Origin: Streptomyces sp. NBC_00239
GTDB lineage: Bacteria > Actinomycetota > Actinomycetes > Streptomycetales > Streptomycetaceae
Direction of reading: 5' to 3'
NCBI RefSeq assembly: GCF_036194065.1
Contig: NZ_CP108095.1
Location: forward strand, 7,440,001 to 7,504,000
Length of the DNA: 64,000 bases
The notes under the pieces are model-generated. The model did not search any database, had not been told where the DNA came from, and saw nothing but the letters and a program-made list of their open reading frames with translations. A program made the position numbers and the translations under genes. Positions 42,519 through 51,534 of the stretch are shown here, piece after piece (the first letter of the stretch is position 1; each line of letters starts with the position of its first letter).

Positions 42519-44918
42519 TCAGCCCTTCGGCAACCGGAACCACCGCTCCTGGCCTGCGGCAATGCATTCCTTCCGGTCTCCGGGCAGCACCAAGGGCACC
42601 GGGCCCAGCAGGGACCAGGGGACGCTGATGCCGAGCCGGCCGGGCCGGAACCGGATACGGATGTCCCGGTGCCCCAGGTAGGAGATCGAGAACGAGGACC
42701 CAGGCACTTCGGAGAAGGGCACCGGGTCGATGTGCAGGCCGTCGTCGTGGGGCTCGAGTCCGACGATGCCGCGCTCGACGAGGTCGAGGGTGCCACCCAT
42801 GGCACCGAGGTGGATCCCCTCACCAGTGGTGCCGCCCTGAACGTCGGTGATGTCACTGAGCAGGGCTTCCTGGCAGTAGCGCCACGCGTCCGGGCCCTGC
42901 TCCCGGGCGAGGACCCAGCCGTGGACGAGGCTGCTGAGCGTGGAGCCGTGGCAGGTGCGCCGCAGGTAGTAGGTCACCGTTCTGCGCCAGAGGTCGTCGT
43001 CAAGGCGGTATCCGAGCCGAATCAACAGCTGTTCGAGTTCTGTGGGGCGGAAGAGGTAGCCGAGCATGAGGGTGTCGGCCTGCTTGGAAGCCTGGTAGCG
43101 GTTTGGCGTGTCGCCTTCGGCTTCCAGGATGCGGTCCAGGCGGCGGATGTCGTGGTAGCGGGCGCGGTAGCCGTCCCAGTCGAGCTCGGCGAGGTCCCCG
43201 TAGCCGTGGAACTGGCTGATCACGTCGCGATGGAAGGGCACGTACAGGCGGCGGGACACGTCCTCCCAGACGGTGAGGTCGTCGGGGCCGATGCCGAGAT
43301 GCGTGAGGAGCTCTGCCCTCCGGGCCGCCGGGAGTTCCCCGTACAGGTCGAGGGCGCGGGCCAGTACCCACGCGGCGGTGACGTTGGTGTAGGCGTTGTC
43401 GTCGATGCCGGGAACAGCGGCGTCCGGGTAGGCGTCGTGATACTCGTCCGGGCCGACGACGCCGCGGATCCGGTAGCGGCCGAGGCGGGTATCCCACGCC
43501 GCCGCGTCCGCCCAGAAGCGGGCTGTGTGCAGGAGGAGTTCGGCGCCCGGGCCGTGCATGAAACCGGCGTCACCGGTGGCCTGCCCGTACTGCCACACGT
43601 TCCAGGCGATGGCCGACCCCACGTGGTGCTGGAGGTGCGAGTGGTCCGGAAGCCAGCGGCCGGAGCGCGGATTGAGGTGCAGTCGCTGCGTCTCCTCGGC
43701 GCCGGAACTTCCGCTCTGCCAGGGAAACATCGCCCCTTTCGCCCCAGCACGGCGGGCAGCCTCCCGAGCCGCAGGGAGCCGGCGGTGCCGGTACATCAAC
43801 AGGGCGCGCGCGGTCTCGGGGAGGTGGAGGGCGAGGTAGGGCAGGACGAACAGCTCGTCCCAGAAGACGTGGCCGCGGTACGCCTCGCCGTGGAGGCCGC
43901 GGGCGGGGACGCCGGCGTCGAGCTCCGCGGTGTGCGGCGAGAGGGTCTGCAGGACGTGGAAGGCGTGCAGCCGCAGAACCTTGCCCGTCTCTCCGGGTAC
44001 CTTCAACTCTCCTTCGCTCCACAGGCGTTGCCAGGAGGCCCGGTGGGACGCCAGCAGGGAGGGGAAGTCCGGGGCGTGCGTGGCGCAGTCGATGCTCCGC
44101 AGCAGCGGATCGGCCGAAGGGCGGTCGAGCGACGTGCACAGGGCGGCGGTCTTTGCGACGACGACCGGGGCGGCCCGCTTGATCGGCAAGACGAATGTCT
44201 GCGTGGCGGTGGTGGCCGTGCATGCCCGGCCCACCGGTGCCACGGGACGTGCTGATGTCCGGACTGCGAGCCCGATCCGTACTCGGGAGGTGGTTGTGGT
44301 GCAGGACAACCAGGCGGTGCCCTCCGCCTCCACTCCGGCCCGGTGCTCGACGAGATGCCGCCCGGCCAGGGCGCGGTAGCGCTCGACTCCCGCGTTGGTG
44401 ACGTCTCCGTCGAGCACGGACTCGATCTCGATCCTGCCGCTCCAGCCGTACGCTCTGAGCACCGTGTTCTGCGCGGCCAGGTTCGGGTCGCCCATGTGGA
44501 CGAGGCGGGTGTGGGTGACGCCCAAGCGGCGGCCTTCGGCGTCGTGGAAGAGCATGCGGCGGGTGAGCGTGCCGGCGTGCAGGTCCAGCGACACGTGACT
44601 GTGGCGCAGGGTCGGGTGGTCGGGTGTGAGCCAGTCGCCGGGCGGCGCACCCTCGGGCAGGCAGCGGTATCTCAGGGCGGTCCAGTCCGGCAGCCGGACC
44701 ATGTCCTCGTTGGAGACCGTTCGTCCGCCGACGGTGGAGGCGAGCCGGTTGTAACAGCCGGCGAGGTAGGTGCCCGGGTAGTGGACGTCGTCGGCGACGC
44801 TTTCGGGGGCTGAACCGCGGGTGGCGAAGCGGCCGTTGCCCAGGGTGCACAGGGACTCGACCAGCCGCTCGGTTTTGGGGTCGTAGCGGGGGTACTCCCA
44901 GCGCCAGACGGTGGTCAC
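42519..44918 (-). CDS. Glycoside hydrolase family 65 (disaccharide phosphorylase-type)
   Basis: 799 residues from GTG 44918 (GTGA overlap with the HAD gene). Domains follow the GH65 order: N-terminal beta-sandwich (about 1-290), linker helices, alpha/alpha-barrel with FWDELFVLPYLAL and the catalytic general acid in GVVGPDEYHD (Glu492), phosphate-site residues KQADTLML (about Lys612/Gln613), then a C-terminal beta-sheet. GH65 enzymes phosphorolyse trehalose, maltose, kojibiose or similar to beta-glucose 1-phosphate; the neighbouring beta-phosphoglucomutase-like gene supplies the next step. Trehalose is an attractive substrate for a dormancy island, but it cannot be proved from sequence. Confidence 0.92.
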   Translation of the reverse strand: MTTVWRWEYPRYDPKTERLVESLCTLGNGRFATRGSAPESVADDVHYPGTYLAGCYNRLASTVGGRTVSNEDMVRLPDWTALRYRCLPEGAPPGDWLTPDHPTLRHSHVSLDLHAGTLTRRMLFHDAEGRRLGVTHTRLVHMGDPNLAAQNTVLRAYGWSGRIEIESVLDGDVTNAGVERYRALAGRHLVEHRAGVEAEGTAWLSCTTTTSRVRIGLAVRTSARPVAPVGRACTATTATQTFVLPIKRAAPVVVAKTAALCTSLDRPSADPLLRSIDCATHAPDFPSLLASHRASWQRLWSEGELKVPGETGKVLRLHAFHVLQTLSPHTAELDAGVPARGLHGEAYRGHVFWDELFVLPYLALHLPETARALLMYRHRRLPAAREAARRAGAKGAMFPWQSGSSGAEETQRLHLNPRSGRWLPDHSHLQHHVGSAIAWNVWQYGQATGDAGFMHGPGAELLLHTARFWADAAAWDTRLGRYRIRGVVGPDEYHDAYPDAAVPGIDDNAYTNVTAAWVLARALDLYGELPAARRAELLTHLGIGPDDLTVWEDVSRRLYVPFHRDVISQFHGYGDLAELDWDGYRARYHDIRRLDRILEAEGDTPNRYQASKQADTLMLGYLFRPTELEQLLIRLGYRLDDDLWRRTVTYYLRRTCHGSTLSSLVHGWVLAREQGPDAWRYCQEALLSDITDVQGGTTGEGIHLGAMGGTLDLVERGIVGLEPHDDGLHIDPVPFSEVPGSSFSISYLGHRDIRIRFRPGRLGISVPWSLLGPVPLVLPGDRKECIAAGQERWFRLPKG

Positions 44919-45673
44919 GCGCGTTCGCCTTCGAGTGCGGCGGGCAGCCCGCCGAGGTCCGGGAGGACGAGGTGAGCACCATGTGCGCGCAGGGCGTCCC
45001 TCATGTGCGGGTCGTCTTCGCGGTTGAGTCCCACCACGAGGCGGAAACGGCCTCGGTGTCCGGCTTCGACGCCGGCGAGTGCATCCTCCACCACGGCGGT
45101 GTGTGCGGGAGTCACGCCGAGGCGGCCGGCAGCTTCGAGGAAGAGGGCAGGGTCGGGTTTGCCCGGCAGGGCGAGTGCGGCCGCGTCCTGGCCGTCCGCC
45201 AAGGCGTCGAAGTATGCGAGGAGATCTGCGGATTCCAGGAGCGAGCGGGCGTGCCGGGAGGCCGAGACGGCTGCGCACAGGATCGCCTTCTCCCGCAGTT
45301 CCCGGAGCGCGGGCCGCACGTCGTCGAAGACACGGACGCCTTCGGTCCGCAGCATCCTGGAGAAGGCTTCCTCCTTGCGGGCGGCGACCGCGTGGACAGT
45401 GGCGCACCCGGGCGGATCCTCCGAGCTTCCGGGCGGAAGGTCGATGTGCCGGGCAGTCAGGAATGCGCGTACGCCATCGAGGCGGGAGCGGCCGTCGACC
45501 AGGTCCCGGTACTCGCGGACTGCGTCGAACGGGCGCGGTCGTGCACCGGCGCGCGATGGCTGCCACTCGGGGAGGCAGCCGTCGAAGGTCTCCTTCCAGG
45601 CAGCCGCGTGGCGGTCCGCCGTAGCGAGGAGCACTCCGTCGGTGTCGAAGACGACCGCGCGTAGGTCGTTCAT
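44915..45673 (-). CDS. HAD hydrolase, beta-phosphoglucomutase type
   Basis: 252 residues from ATG 45673. VVFDTDGVLLATADRHAAAWKETF gives the HAD nucleophile pair Asp10/Asp12; the cap holds VDGRSRLDGVRAFL, typical of beta-PGM; then AAVSASRHARSLL, GKPDPALFLEAA and VVEDALAGVEAGHRG complete motifs II-IV. Beta-PGM converts beta-glucose 1-phosphate to glucose 6-phosphate, so the GH65/HAD pair forms a phosphorolytic disaccharide route. Start and stop both overlap neighbours by 4 nt. Confidence 0.92.
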   Translation of the reverse strand: MNDLRAVVFDTDGVLLATADRHAAAWKETFDGCLPEWQPSRAGARPRPFDAVREYRDLVDGRSRLDGVRAFLTARHIDLPPGSSEDPPGCATVHAVAARKEEAFSRMLRTEGVRVFDDVRPALRELREKAILCAAVSASRHARSLLESADLLAYFDALADGQDAAALALPGKPDPALFLEAAGRLGVTPAHTAVVEDALAGVEAGHRGRFRLVVGLNREDDPHMRDALRAHGAHLVLPDLGGLPAALEGERA

Positions 45674-46365
45674 GAGTCGTGCACCACGCGACGGCCGGTG
45701 ATGCGGGCGGGGGTGAGCTTCATCCAGTGGGTGCGCGGGCCGCCGGCCCAGGGCTGGGAGCGGGCCGTGGTGTTGAGGTGTTGAATTTCGTGCTGGTCCG
45801 TGACGGCTGCCAGTTCGCCCACCGCCAGCACGCTCCAACCAGTGGCGGTCACGTCGTCGATGTTGTCGATCTCGAAGGCGACCTCGGTTCCGGCGGCCCT
45901 GGCCGTGACGGCTTCCGCGGAGGTGCGGAAGGCGATGTCGGGTCCTGTGATCAGGTAGTTGACGGGGAGGACGGCGGGGCCGTCGGGGGTGAAGATGGCG
46001 ATGCGGCCCACGCCGTGCGTGTTCAGCAGGCGCCGGCATTCGGGCTCGTCCAGCGGCACGAGGGTACTGTCGCGCCGGGCGGTGGATCGGCCGGCGACGC
46101 GATGGGCGCTGGCGCCGGTCAGGTCGTCGACGGTGAGGCCGAGGGCGTCGGCCACCCGTACGAGGGTGCCGATGGCAGGACTGGCGGCGTGCTCCTCCAG
46201 GTAGGCGATGTACGTCCCGTCAGCGCCGCACCGCCGGCCCAGTTCGTCGCGGCTCAGTCCGAGGGCTTCGCGGCGGGCCGCCAGGCGGCGGCCCAGGTCG
46301 GTGCGTCCGGCCATCTCGTCGGACTGCTGCGGGTGGGTGCTCGGTGTGCTCTTCACGGCACTCAC
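45670..46365 (-). CDS. XRE HTH fused to pyridoxamine-oxidase-fold domain
   Basis: 231 residues. I take GTG 46365 because GTGA overlaps the preceding ADH stop; MAGRTDLG fifteen codons in is an alternative. Residues 20-75 are an XRE/Cro HTH (LGRRLAARREALGLSRDELGRRCGADGTYIAYLEEHAASPAIGTLVRVADALG); from about 95 a split-barrel flavin fold follows (LDEPECRRLLNTHGVGRIAIFTPDGPAVLPVNYLITG, GWSVLAVGELAAV). The fusion suggests a flavin- or redox-responsive repressor, inferred only. It lies inside the ADH-HAD-GH65 operon, all joined by 4-nt overlaps. Confidence 0.88.
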   Translation of the reverse strand: MSAVKSTPSTHPQQSDEMAGRTDLGRRLAARREALGLSRDELGRRCGADGTYIAYLEEHAASPAIGTLVRVADALGLTVDDLTGASAHRVAGRSTARRDSTLVPLDEPECRRLLNTHGVGRIAIFTPDGPAVLPVNYLITGPDIAFRTSAEAVTARAAGTEVAFEIDNIDDVTATGWSVLAVGELAAVTDQHEIQHLNTTARSQPWAGGPRTHWMKLTPARITGRRVVHDS

Positions 46366-47438
46366 TGCTCCTGGGGCGGTACGGCGACGGTGTCGTGCTG
46401 CGGTCCGCCGAGTACGACCTTGAGGGCGCCGGTCTCGCCGGCGCGGGAGAAGACGTCGTACGCCTCTTCCATCTGGTCCAGCTCGAACCGGTGCGTGACC
46501 ATCGCGGCGCCGGGCAGGCGGCCGGCGGCCATCATGCGCAGCAGCATGGGAGTCGAGTGGGTGTCGACGAGGCCGGTGGTGATGGTGACATCCTTGATCC
46601 ACAGGTCTTCGAGGTGGAGGACGGCGGGCTTGCCGTGCACGCCGATGTTGGCGACCCGGCCGCCCGGGCGGACCATGCGGGTGCACATCTCGAAGGCTTC
46701 GGGCACGCCGACGGCCTCGATGACGACATCCGCGCCGAGCCCGTCCGTGAGGTCCCCCACCAGCTGCTCCGGCTCCTCCTGCGCGCTGACGGTCGCATCG
46801 GCCCCGAGGTCCCGCGCAGCTGCCAGGCGGGGAGCCGCGAGGTCGACGGCGACGATCCGGGACGGGCTGTATAGCTGTGCCGTGGCGATGGCGGCCAGGC
46901 CGATGGGTCCGGCGCCGACCACGACGACCGCGTCGCCCGGGCGCACGTTGCCGTTGAGGACACCCACCTCGTACGAGGTCGGGAAGATGTCCGCGAGCAG
47001 TACCGCTTCGTGGCTCGCCAGAGCGCTGGGAAGGGGATGGACGGAGAGGTCGGCGAAGGGAACGCGGACGTACTCGGCCTGGGTGCCGTCGATGGTGTGG
47101 CCCAGGACCCAGCCGCCTCCTCCGCGGCACTGGCCGTAGTGTCCTTCACGGCAGAAGCGGCAGCGGCCGCACGCGGAGATGCAGGAGATCAGGACGCGGT
47201 CACCGGGGCGGACGCTGCGGACATCGCCGCCGGTTTCGACGACGGTCCCCACGGCCTCGTGACCCAGGATCCGTCCGGGTGTCACCTCGGGGACGTCGCC
47301 CTTGATGATGTGCAGGTCGGTGCCGCAGATGGTGACGGCGTCGACCCGGACGATCGCGTCGGCAGCGTCCTTGATGGAGGGGTCCGGGACATCCTGCCAG
47401 GAGGTCTGTCCGGGCCCGTGGAAGACGAGTGCCTTCAT
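46362..47438 (-). CDS. Zinc-dependent alcohol dehydrogenase (MDR family)
   Basis: 358 residues from ATG 47438. Catalytic zinc ligands Cys38 (TICGTDLH) and His60-Glu61 (GHEAVG), the structural-zinc loop [19 protein letters not shown], and the Rossmann motif [13 protein letters not shown] are all present. The family acts on alcohols or aldehydes with NAD(P). First gene of the four-gene operon ADH, XRE-PNPOx, HAD, GH65; its promoter is shared with the divergent beta-CASP gene and contains two strong palindromes. The related Adh family is hypoxia-induced in mycobacteria. Confidence 0.93.
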   Translation of the reverse strand: MKALVFHGPGQTSWQDVPDPSIKDAADAIVRVDAVTICGTDLHIIKGDVPEVTPGRILGHEAVGTVVETGGDVRSVRPGDRVLISCISACGRCRFCREGHYGQCRGGGGWVLGHTIDGTQAEYVRVPFADLSVHPLPSALASHEAVLLADIFPTSYEVGVLNGNVRPGDAVVVVGAGPIGLAAIATAQLYSPSRIVAVDLAAPRLAAARDLGADATVSAQEEPEQLVGDLTDGLGADVVIEAVGVPEAFEMCTRMVRPGGRVANIGVHGKPAVLHLEDLWIKDVTITTGLVDTHSTPMLLRMMAAGRLPGAAMVTHRFELDQMEEAYDVFSRAGETGALKVVLGGPQHDTVAVPPQEQ

Positions 47439-47513
47439 GGCGCGGCCTTCTCTCTGTGTGCTGTGCGGGAGGGGGTCACCGTCAGGCTGTGCCTGTGCCC
47501 CTCTGTCCCGCTT

Positions 47514-47549
47514 GGGCCGGTCGGCCCCTACCCGGGACCCGTAGGTCCC
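47514..47549. promoter_or_regulatory. Paired DevR/OsdR-like boxes, divergent promoter
   Basis: GGGCCGGTCGGCCC (47514-47527) and GGGACCCGTAGGTCCC (47534-47549), centres 21 bp apart, between the ADH start (47438, minus) and the beta-CASP start (47604, plus). Both are essentially perfect palindromes. Confidence 0.75.
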
Positions 47550-47603
47550 CAGCGGAGAGGGCGTTCCGGTGCGACGGTGGAGACAGAAAGGAGGGCTGTT
47601 GCC

Positions 47604-49025
47604 ATGTCCCAGTCAGCCCCGTCTCCTGCTTCCGCCCGCCCGGCCCTACTGAGGTTCCTCGGCGGAGTGCGGACGGTCACCGGCAGCAAGTTCCTTGTCG
47701 AGAGCGACCACGCCCGGATCCTCGTCGACTGCGGACTCTTCCAGGGTGTCGCGGACCTACGACGCCGCAACTGGGACAAGCTGCCCTGCGACGCCTCCGA
47801 CATCCACGCCGTCGTCGTGACCCACGCCCACCTGGACCACTGCGGCTACCTACCGCGGCTGGTCCGGCACGGATTCCGCGGCCCGATCCTCACCAGCGCC
47901 ACCACGGCCCGTCTCGCCGAGATCGTGCTCCGTGACAGCGCCCGCCTCCAGATGGAGGCCGCCGAGCACGCCAACCAGCACGGTTGGTCCAAGCATCGGC
48001 CTGCCAAACCGCTCTACGACGATGACGACGTCGACCAAACGGTGAAGTTCTTCGACCCGGTACCGGTGGGCAGCGAGATCGAGATCATGGCTGGCACAAA
48101 GCTGATGCTGCACCACGGGGGCCACATCCTCGGCTCCGCCTGGGCCCACCTGACGCTGGAGGACGGCCACACCCTCGCCCTCAGCGGCGACCTCGGCCGC
48201 CCCGGCCACCCGCTCCTGCTGCCACCCGAACCGTTCTCCGGCGCCGACGTCCTGCTGATGGAGTCGACGTACGGCAACCGTCACCACGACCAGGAGAGCG
48301 CGAAGCGCGAATTCGCCTCGGTGATCACGCGCGCACTGTCCCGTGGCGGGACGGTCGTCATCCCGGCCTTCGCGATCGACCGCACCGAGGTCGTCCTGCA
48401 CGAGCTGGCCACCCTGCGCAGCGATGGCACCCTGCCCCTCCACGTACCCGTCTACGTCGACAGCCCCATGGCCCTGGCGGCACTGGACGTCTACCGCGAC
48501 GCCGTACGAGCCCACTCGCCCGAGCTGCGCCCCGAGATCCTCGCCCGCGGCGAGGCGGCGATCAGCCCGGAGCCCTTCCTGGCCGCCCGCACCGTCCAGG
48601 AGTCGATCGACATCAACAACACCACCGGACCGGCGATCATCGTCTCGTCCGCCGGGATGGCCACCGGCGGCCGCGTGCTGCACCACCTCCACCGGCTCCT
48701 GCCGGATCCGCGCAACGCCGTGGTCATCGTCGGCTTCGCCGCCGCCGGCACCCGCTCCCGCGACCTCGTTGACGGCGCCCGCACGCTCAAGATGTTCGGC
48801 GAATACGTCCCCGTCCGCGCCGAGGTCGCCGACGTCCCGCACTTCTCCGCGCACGCCGACGCCGACCAGATCATCGACTGGCTGCGCACCGCCCCCGCCC
48901 CGCACACCACCTACCTCGTCCACGGCGAGGAGACCGCCGCCGAAACCCTTCGGGACCGCATCGACGACGAGCTGGGATGGACGGCCGTCGTACCCAAGTC
49001 CGGGGAGGCCGTCCTGGTCCGCTGA
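47604..49025 (+). CDS. Metallo-beta-lactamase/beta-CASP-fold hydrolase
   Basis: 473 residues from ATG 47604 (AAAGGAGGG upstream). The MBL metal motif THAHLDHCG (His74, His76, Asp78, His79) is followed by [14 protein letters not shown], a beta-CASP insert ([27 protein letters not shown]) and the C-terminal RMMBL part [34 protein letters not shown]. This is the CPSF-73-like ribonuclease/exonuclease architecture; Mtb Rv2752c-like and DosR-region homologues are known. RNA processing under stress is the likely role. Confidence 0.92.
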   Translation: MSQSAPSPASARPALLRFLGGVRTVTGSKFLVESDHARILVDCGLFQGVADLRRRNWDKLPCDASDIHAVVVTHAHLDHCGYLPRLVRHGFRGPILTSATTARLAEIVLRDSARLQMEAAEHANQHGWSKHRPAKPLYDDDDVDQTVKFFDPVPVGSEIEIMAGTKLMLHHGGHILGSAWAHLTLEDGHTLALSGDLGRPGHPLLLPPEPFSGADVLLMESTYGNRHHDQESAKREFASVITRALSRGGTVVIPAFAIDRTEVVLHELATLRSDGTLPLHVPVYVDSPMALAALDVYRDAVRAHSPELRPEILARGEAAISPEPFLAARTVQESIDINNTTGPAIIVSSAGMATGGRVLHHLHRLLPDPRNAVVIVGFAAAGTRSRDLVDGARTLKMFGEYVPVRAEVADVPHFSAHADADQIIDWLRTAPAPHTTYLVHGEETAAETLRDRIDDELGWTAVVPKSGEAVLVR

Positions 49026-49028
49026 CCG

Positions 49029-49043
49029 GGGCCGGACGGTCCC
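49029..49043. promoter_or_regulatory. DevR/OsdR-like box ahead of the second CNMP-fold gene
   Basis: GGGCCGGACGGTCCC, palindromic, about 80 bp before ATG 49121. A weak second site around 49049-49063 (CACCGTGCGGCCC) lies at the expected 20-bp spacing. Confidence 0.65.
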
Positions 49044-49120
49044 CGCGGTGTGCACCGTGCGGCCCTCCCGGAGACGGTGGCTCACCGAGCAGGGTGGATG
49101 CGAAGGGTTGGAGGCACTCC

Positions 49121-49591
49121 ATGAGCACCATGCACACCGTCCTCGAAGCGATGGCACCGGAAGCCCGCGAAGCCCTGCTCGCCCACTCCCACCAGGTGAC
49201 ATTCCCGGCCGGCACCCGCATCTTCAACGAACGTCGACGGGCCGAGAAGTTCTGGATCATTCAGTGCGGCACCGTGGACCTCGACACCCACGTCCCCGGC
49301 CACAAGAACGTGGTCGTCGACACCCTCGGCTACGGCGAGCTCCTCGGCTGGTCCTGGATGTTCCCGCCCTACAGCTGGCACCTCGGCGCCACCGCCTCCC
49401 ACGAGGTGCGCGCCCTGGAGTTCGACGCCGCGGCCGTACGGGAGCTGTGCAACGAGGACTCGGCCGTCGGCCGGTCCGTCTCCACCGCGGTGGCCGCCGT
49501 CATAGCCGACCGGCTCGACTCCGTCCGGACCCGCCTCCTCGACCTGTTCGCCCCTCACGGCCGCGGCACCCCGCTCGCCTACGCACGCTGA
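49121..49591 (+). CDS. Cyclic nucleotide-binding-fold protein without HTH (paralogue of 24631)
   Basis: 156 residues. VTFPAGTRIFNERRRAEKFWIIQCGTVDLDTHVPGHKNVVVDTLGYGELLGWSWMFPPYSWHLGA is a single CNMP-type beta-roll, aligned along its length with the protein at 24631. No DNA-binding domain. As there, a CBS/BON gene follows directly (10 bp), so the two-gene cassette has been duplicated within the island; here the CBS partner is broken. Confidence 0.88.
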   Translation: MSTMHTVLEAMAPEAREALLAHSHQVTFPAGTRIFNERRRAEKFWIIQCGTVDLDTHVPGHKNVVVDTLGYGELLGWSWMFPPYSWHLGATASHEVRALEFDAAAVRELCNEDSAVGRSVSTAVAAVIADRLDSVRTRLLDLFAPHGRGTPLAYAR

Positions 49592-49601
49592 GGACCCCGC
49601 C

Positions 49602-50241
49602 ATGACTTCCACCCCGTACACCGTCGCCGACGTCATGACCACCAAGGTCATCGCCGTCACCCCCTCGACCGGCTTCAAGGACATCGCCACCGCGATGGAA
49701 CGGTGGAAGGTGACCGCCCTACCCGTCATCGAGGGCGAGGGCCGTGTCGTCGGCGTGGTCTCCGAGGCCGATCTCCTACCCAAGGAGGAGTTCCACGAGC
49801 ACCGCCCGGGCCTGATCGAACAGATGCGCCGCCTCGGTGACACCGCCAAGGCCGGCTCTACCCGCGCCGAGAACATGATGACCACCCCGGCTGTCACGAT
49901 CCGTCCCGACGCCACCCTGCCTCAGGCAGCCCGCCTCATGGCCGACCGGCACATCAAGCGCCTCCCGGTCGTCGACGCCTACGGCACCCTCAAGGGCATC
50001 GTCAGCCGCGCCGACCGACGAAGAACTCGCCACCGAGATCCGCCGCACCGTCGTCGAACGCCTCTTCCCCCTCTCCCACGAAACCGTCAAGGTCACCGTG
50101 GCCCAAGGAATTGCCACCCTGGCCGGCGCGGTCCGCGACGGCAACCTGATTCCCCTGGCCCAACGCCTCGCCCACTCTGTCGAGGGTGTCGTCGACGTCC
50201 ACTGCCGACTCGAGCATCCTGCCGACGCCACCCGCTCCTGA
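49602..50241 (+). pseudogene. CBS/BON protein broken by a small deletion
   Basis: Both CBS motifs are present (VADVMTTKVIAVTPSTGF, LPVIEGEGRVVGVVSEADLL; MMTTPAVTIRPDA, LPVVDAYGTLKGIVSRAD), but the frame breaks at about 50013. Compared with intact paralogues, which read SRSDLLKVFLRPDEE, about 23 nt are missing between two CGAC tetranucleotides. In the next frame the BON-like part continues faultlessly (ELATEIRRTVVERLF, VKVTVAQGIATLAGAV, VEGVVDVHCRL) to a TGA at 50239-50241. The break is recent, since the downstream frame carries no other lesion. Confidence 0.88.
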
Positions 50242-50302
50242 CCGCCCACAGGGCGGGGGTGCAACGTGTTGTACCGAGCAGCGGGACTGACGGGCGTTGG
50301 GC

Positions 50303-51000
50303 TCAGGCCGCGGCCCTCGCGACGGGCGGCCGCCTCCGCGAGCCGAACGTCGAGTCGAAGGTGCGACAGCGTGTCGTAGGCACGAGCAGGTACGGCGCCC
50401 CTGACCCTGCGATCGAGTGGAGGCCGGTCTGCCCGGCGGCGAGGGCGTCGTACGGGGTGGGGAAGTCGAGGCTGTCGAACACGTAGTAGAAGGGCAGCAC
50501 GGTCCATGCGACGAGCTGGAGGTGTGCGCGGACGGCGGCGCTCTCGATCGCGTGGCGATGTGTCGCCCGACTGGTCATGCTGCTCTTGCAGTCGATCATT
50601 GCGACGTGGCGCTCCTTGGCGGCAAGGAGGTCGGGAGTCCACCGAAGGGAGCGGTGGACAGCGCCATGTAGCGGCCGTCGTTGCCGGCGAGGGCCTGGCA
50701 GTACTTCAGGCTGGCCCAGTGCTTGGCGAGTCCTCGCCCGGCTCCTTGGCGGGCGAGGACGTTGGCCCGTCCCAGGGAGTGCAGGACGTCCCAGGGGGTG
50801 AGCTGGAGCGATATGCCGAGTGGTTTGATGAGTAGGGGCCGGAGTTCTGGTTTGCGGCGGAGAGGAGCCTGGCCCTTCTCCCGCTTGGCCTTGTCGTCCG
50901 CGGTCGCGGCTTTCGCAAAGCTGCCCGCCGGATCCGATGTCGAGTGAACGGCCGCGTTCCACGGCTGCGCAAGATCCCTCAGCACGTCTGCTCGCTTCAC
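50303..51000 (-). pseudogene. Frameshifted PD-(D/E)XK-like nuclease gene
   Basis: From GTG 51000 (VKRADVLRDLAQPWNAAVHST, GGGGGAA upstream) the frame is protein-like to about 50640 (LKYCQALAGNDGRYMALSTAPFGG), then the coherent reading jumps to the next frame: WTPDLLAAKERHVAMIDCKSSMTSRATHRHAIESAAV, continuing to a stop at 50303. PD...IDCKS fits the PD-(D/E)XK nuclease core. One small indel near 50635-50650, or a sequencing error, explains it. I do not recognise the family by name; similar proteins occur on actinomycete mobile elements. It is unrelated to the stress island genes. Confidence 0.65.
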
Positions 51001-51096
51001 GCTGCTTCCCCCTCGTTCATCACTGGCTGATCCGTCCACGTGGACGGTGGCCGGCTGCTGCACTGAGACCGTCAACAAGCAAGGAGACAGACCGGC

Positions 51097-51534
51097 ATGA
51101 TCGAACGAGTTCGCGGCGTCCTCGTCACAGCTGACGACACGATGCTGGTCATCCGCCGAACTAAGCCCGGCATCCCCGTGTACTGGGTATTGCCCGGTGG
51201 CGGCGTCGAGCCCAGCGACGTGTCACGGGAGGCCGCTCTCCACCGGGAGATCCACGAGGAGATCGCGGGGAAGGCCGACATAGTCCGGCACCTCCACACG
51301 ATGGAGTCCGACGGCGAACGCCAGCTCTTCTACCTCGCCCGCATCGCGACGCGGTCCTTCGAGGACCGCACCGGCCCCGAGTTCAGCGCCGAGGGACGCG
51401 GCGAGTACGCGCTGGAGGAGATCGCGTTGACCGTCGAGGGCCTCGACGGCATCGACCTCAAGCCCGAGGGGATCGCCCACGTCCTCCGGGGCGCCATCAG
51501 CGCCGGCACTCTTCGGGCTGAGGCTGCGAAGTAG
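51097..51534 (+). CDS. NUDIX hydrolase
   Basis: 145 residues. The Nudix box lies in LPGGGVEPSDVSREAALHREIHEEIAG, with the catalytic REIHEE core intact; the usual Glu of the first half is replaced by Asp. Upstream ERVRGVLVTADDTMLVIRRTKPGIPVYW is the normal N-terminal strand set. NUDIX enzymes hydrolyse nucleoside diphosphates linked to another moiety; substrate unknown. It stands alone between the broken nuclease gene (divergent) and the desaturase. Confidence 0.92.
   Translation: MIERVRGVLVTADDTMLVIRRTKPGIPVYWVLPGGGVEPSDVSREAALHREIHEEIAGKADIVRHLHTMESDGERQLFYLARIATRSFEDRTGPEFSAEGRGEYALEEIALTVEGLDGIDLKPEGIAHVLRGAISAGTLRAEAAK

Noticed and set aside
42519-45566. Longer GH65 start upstream to 45566
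   Set aside because: The added N-terminus is antisense-like and overlaps the HAD gene; the GTG at 44918 matches the family start and the GTGA coupling.
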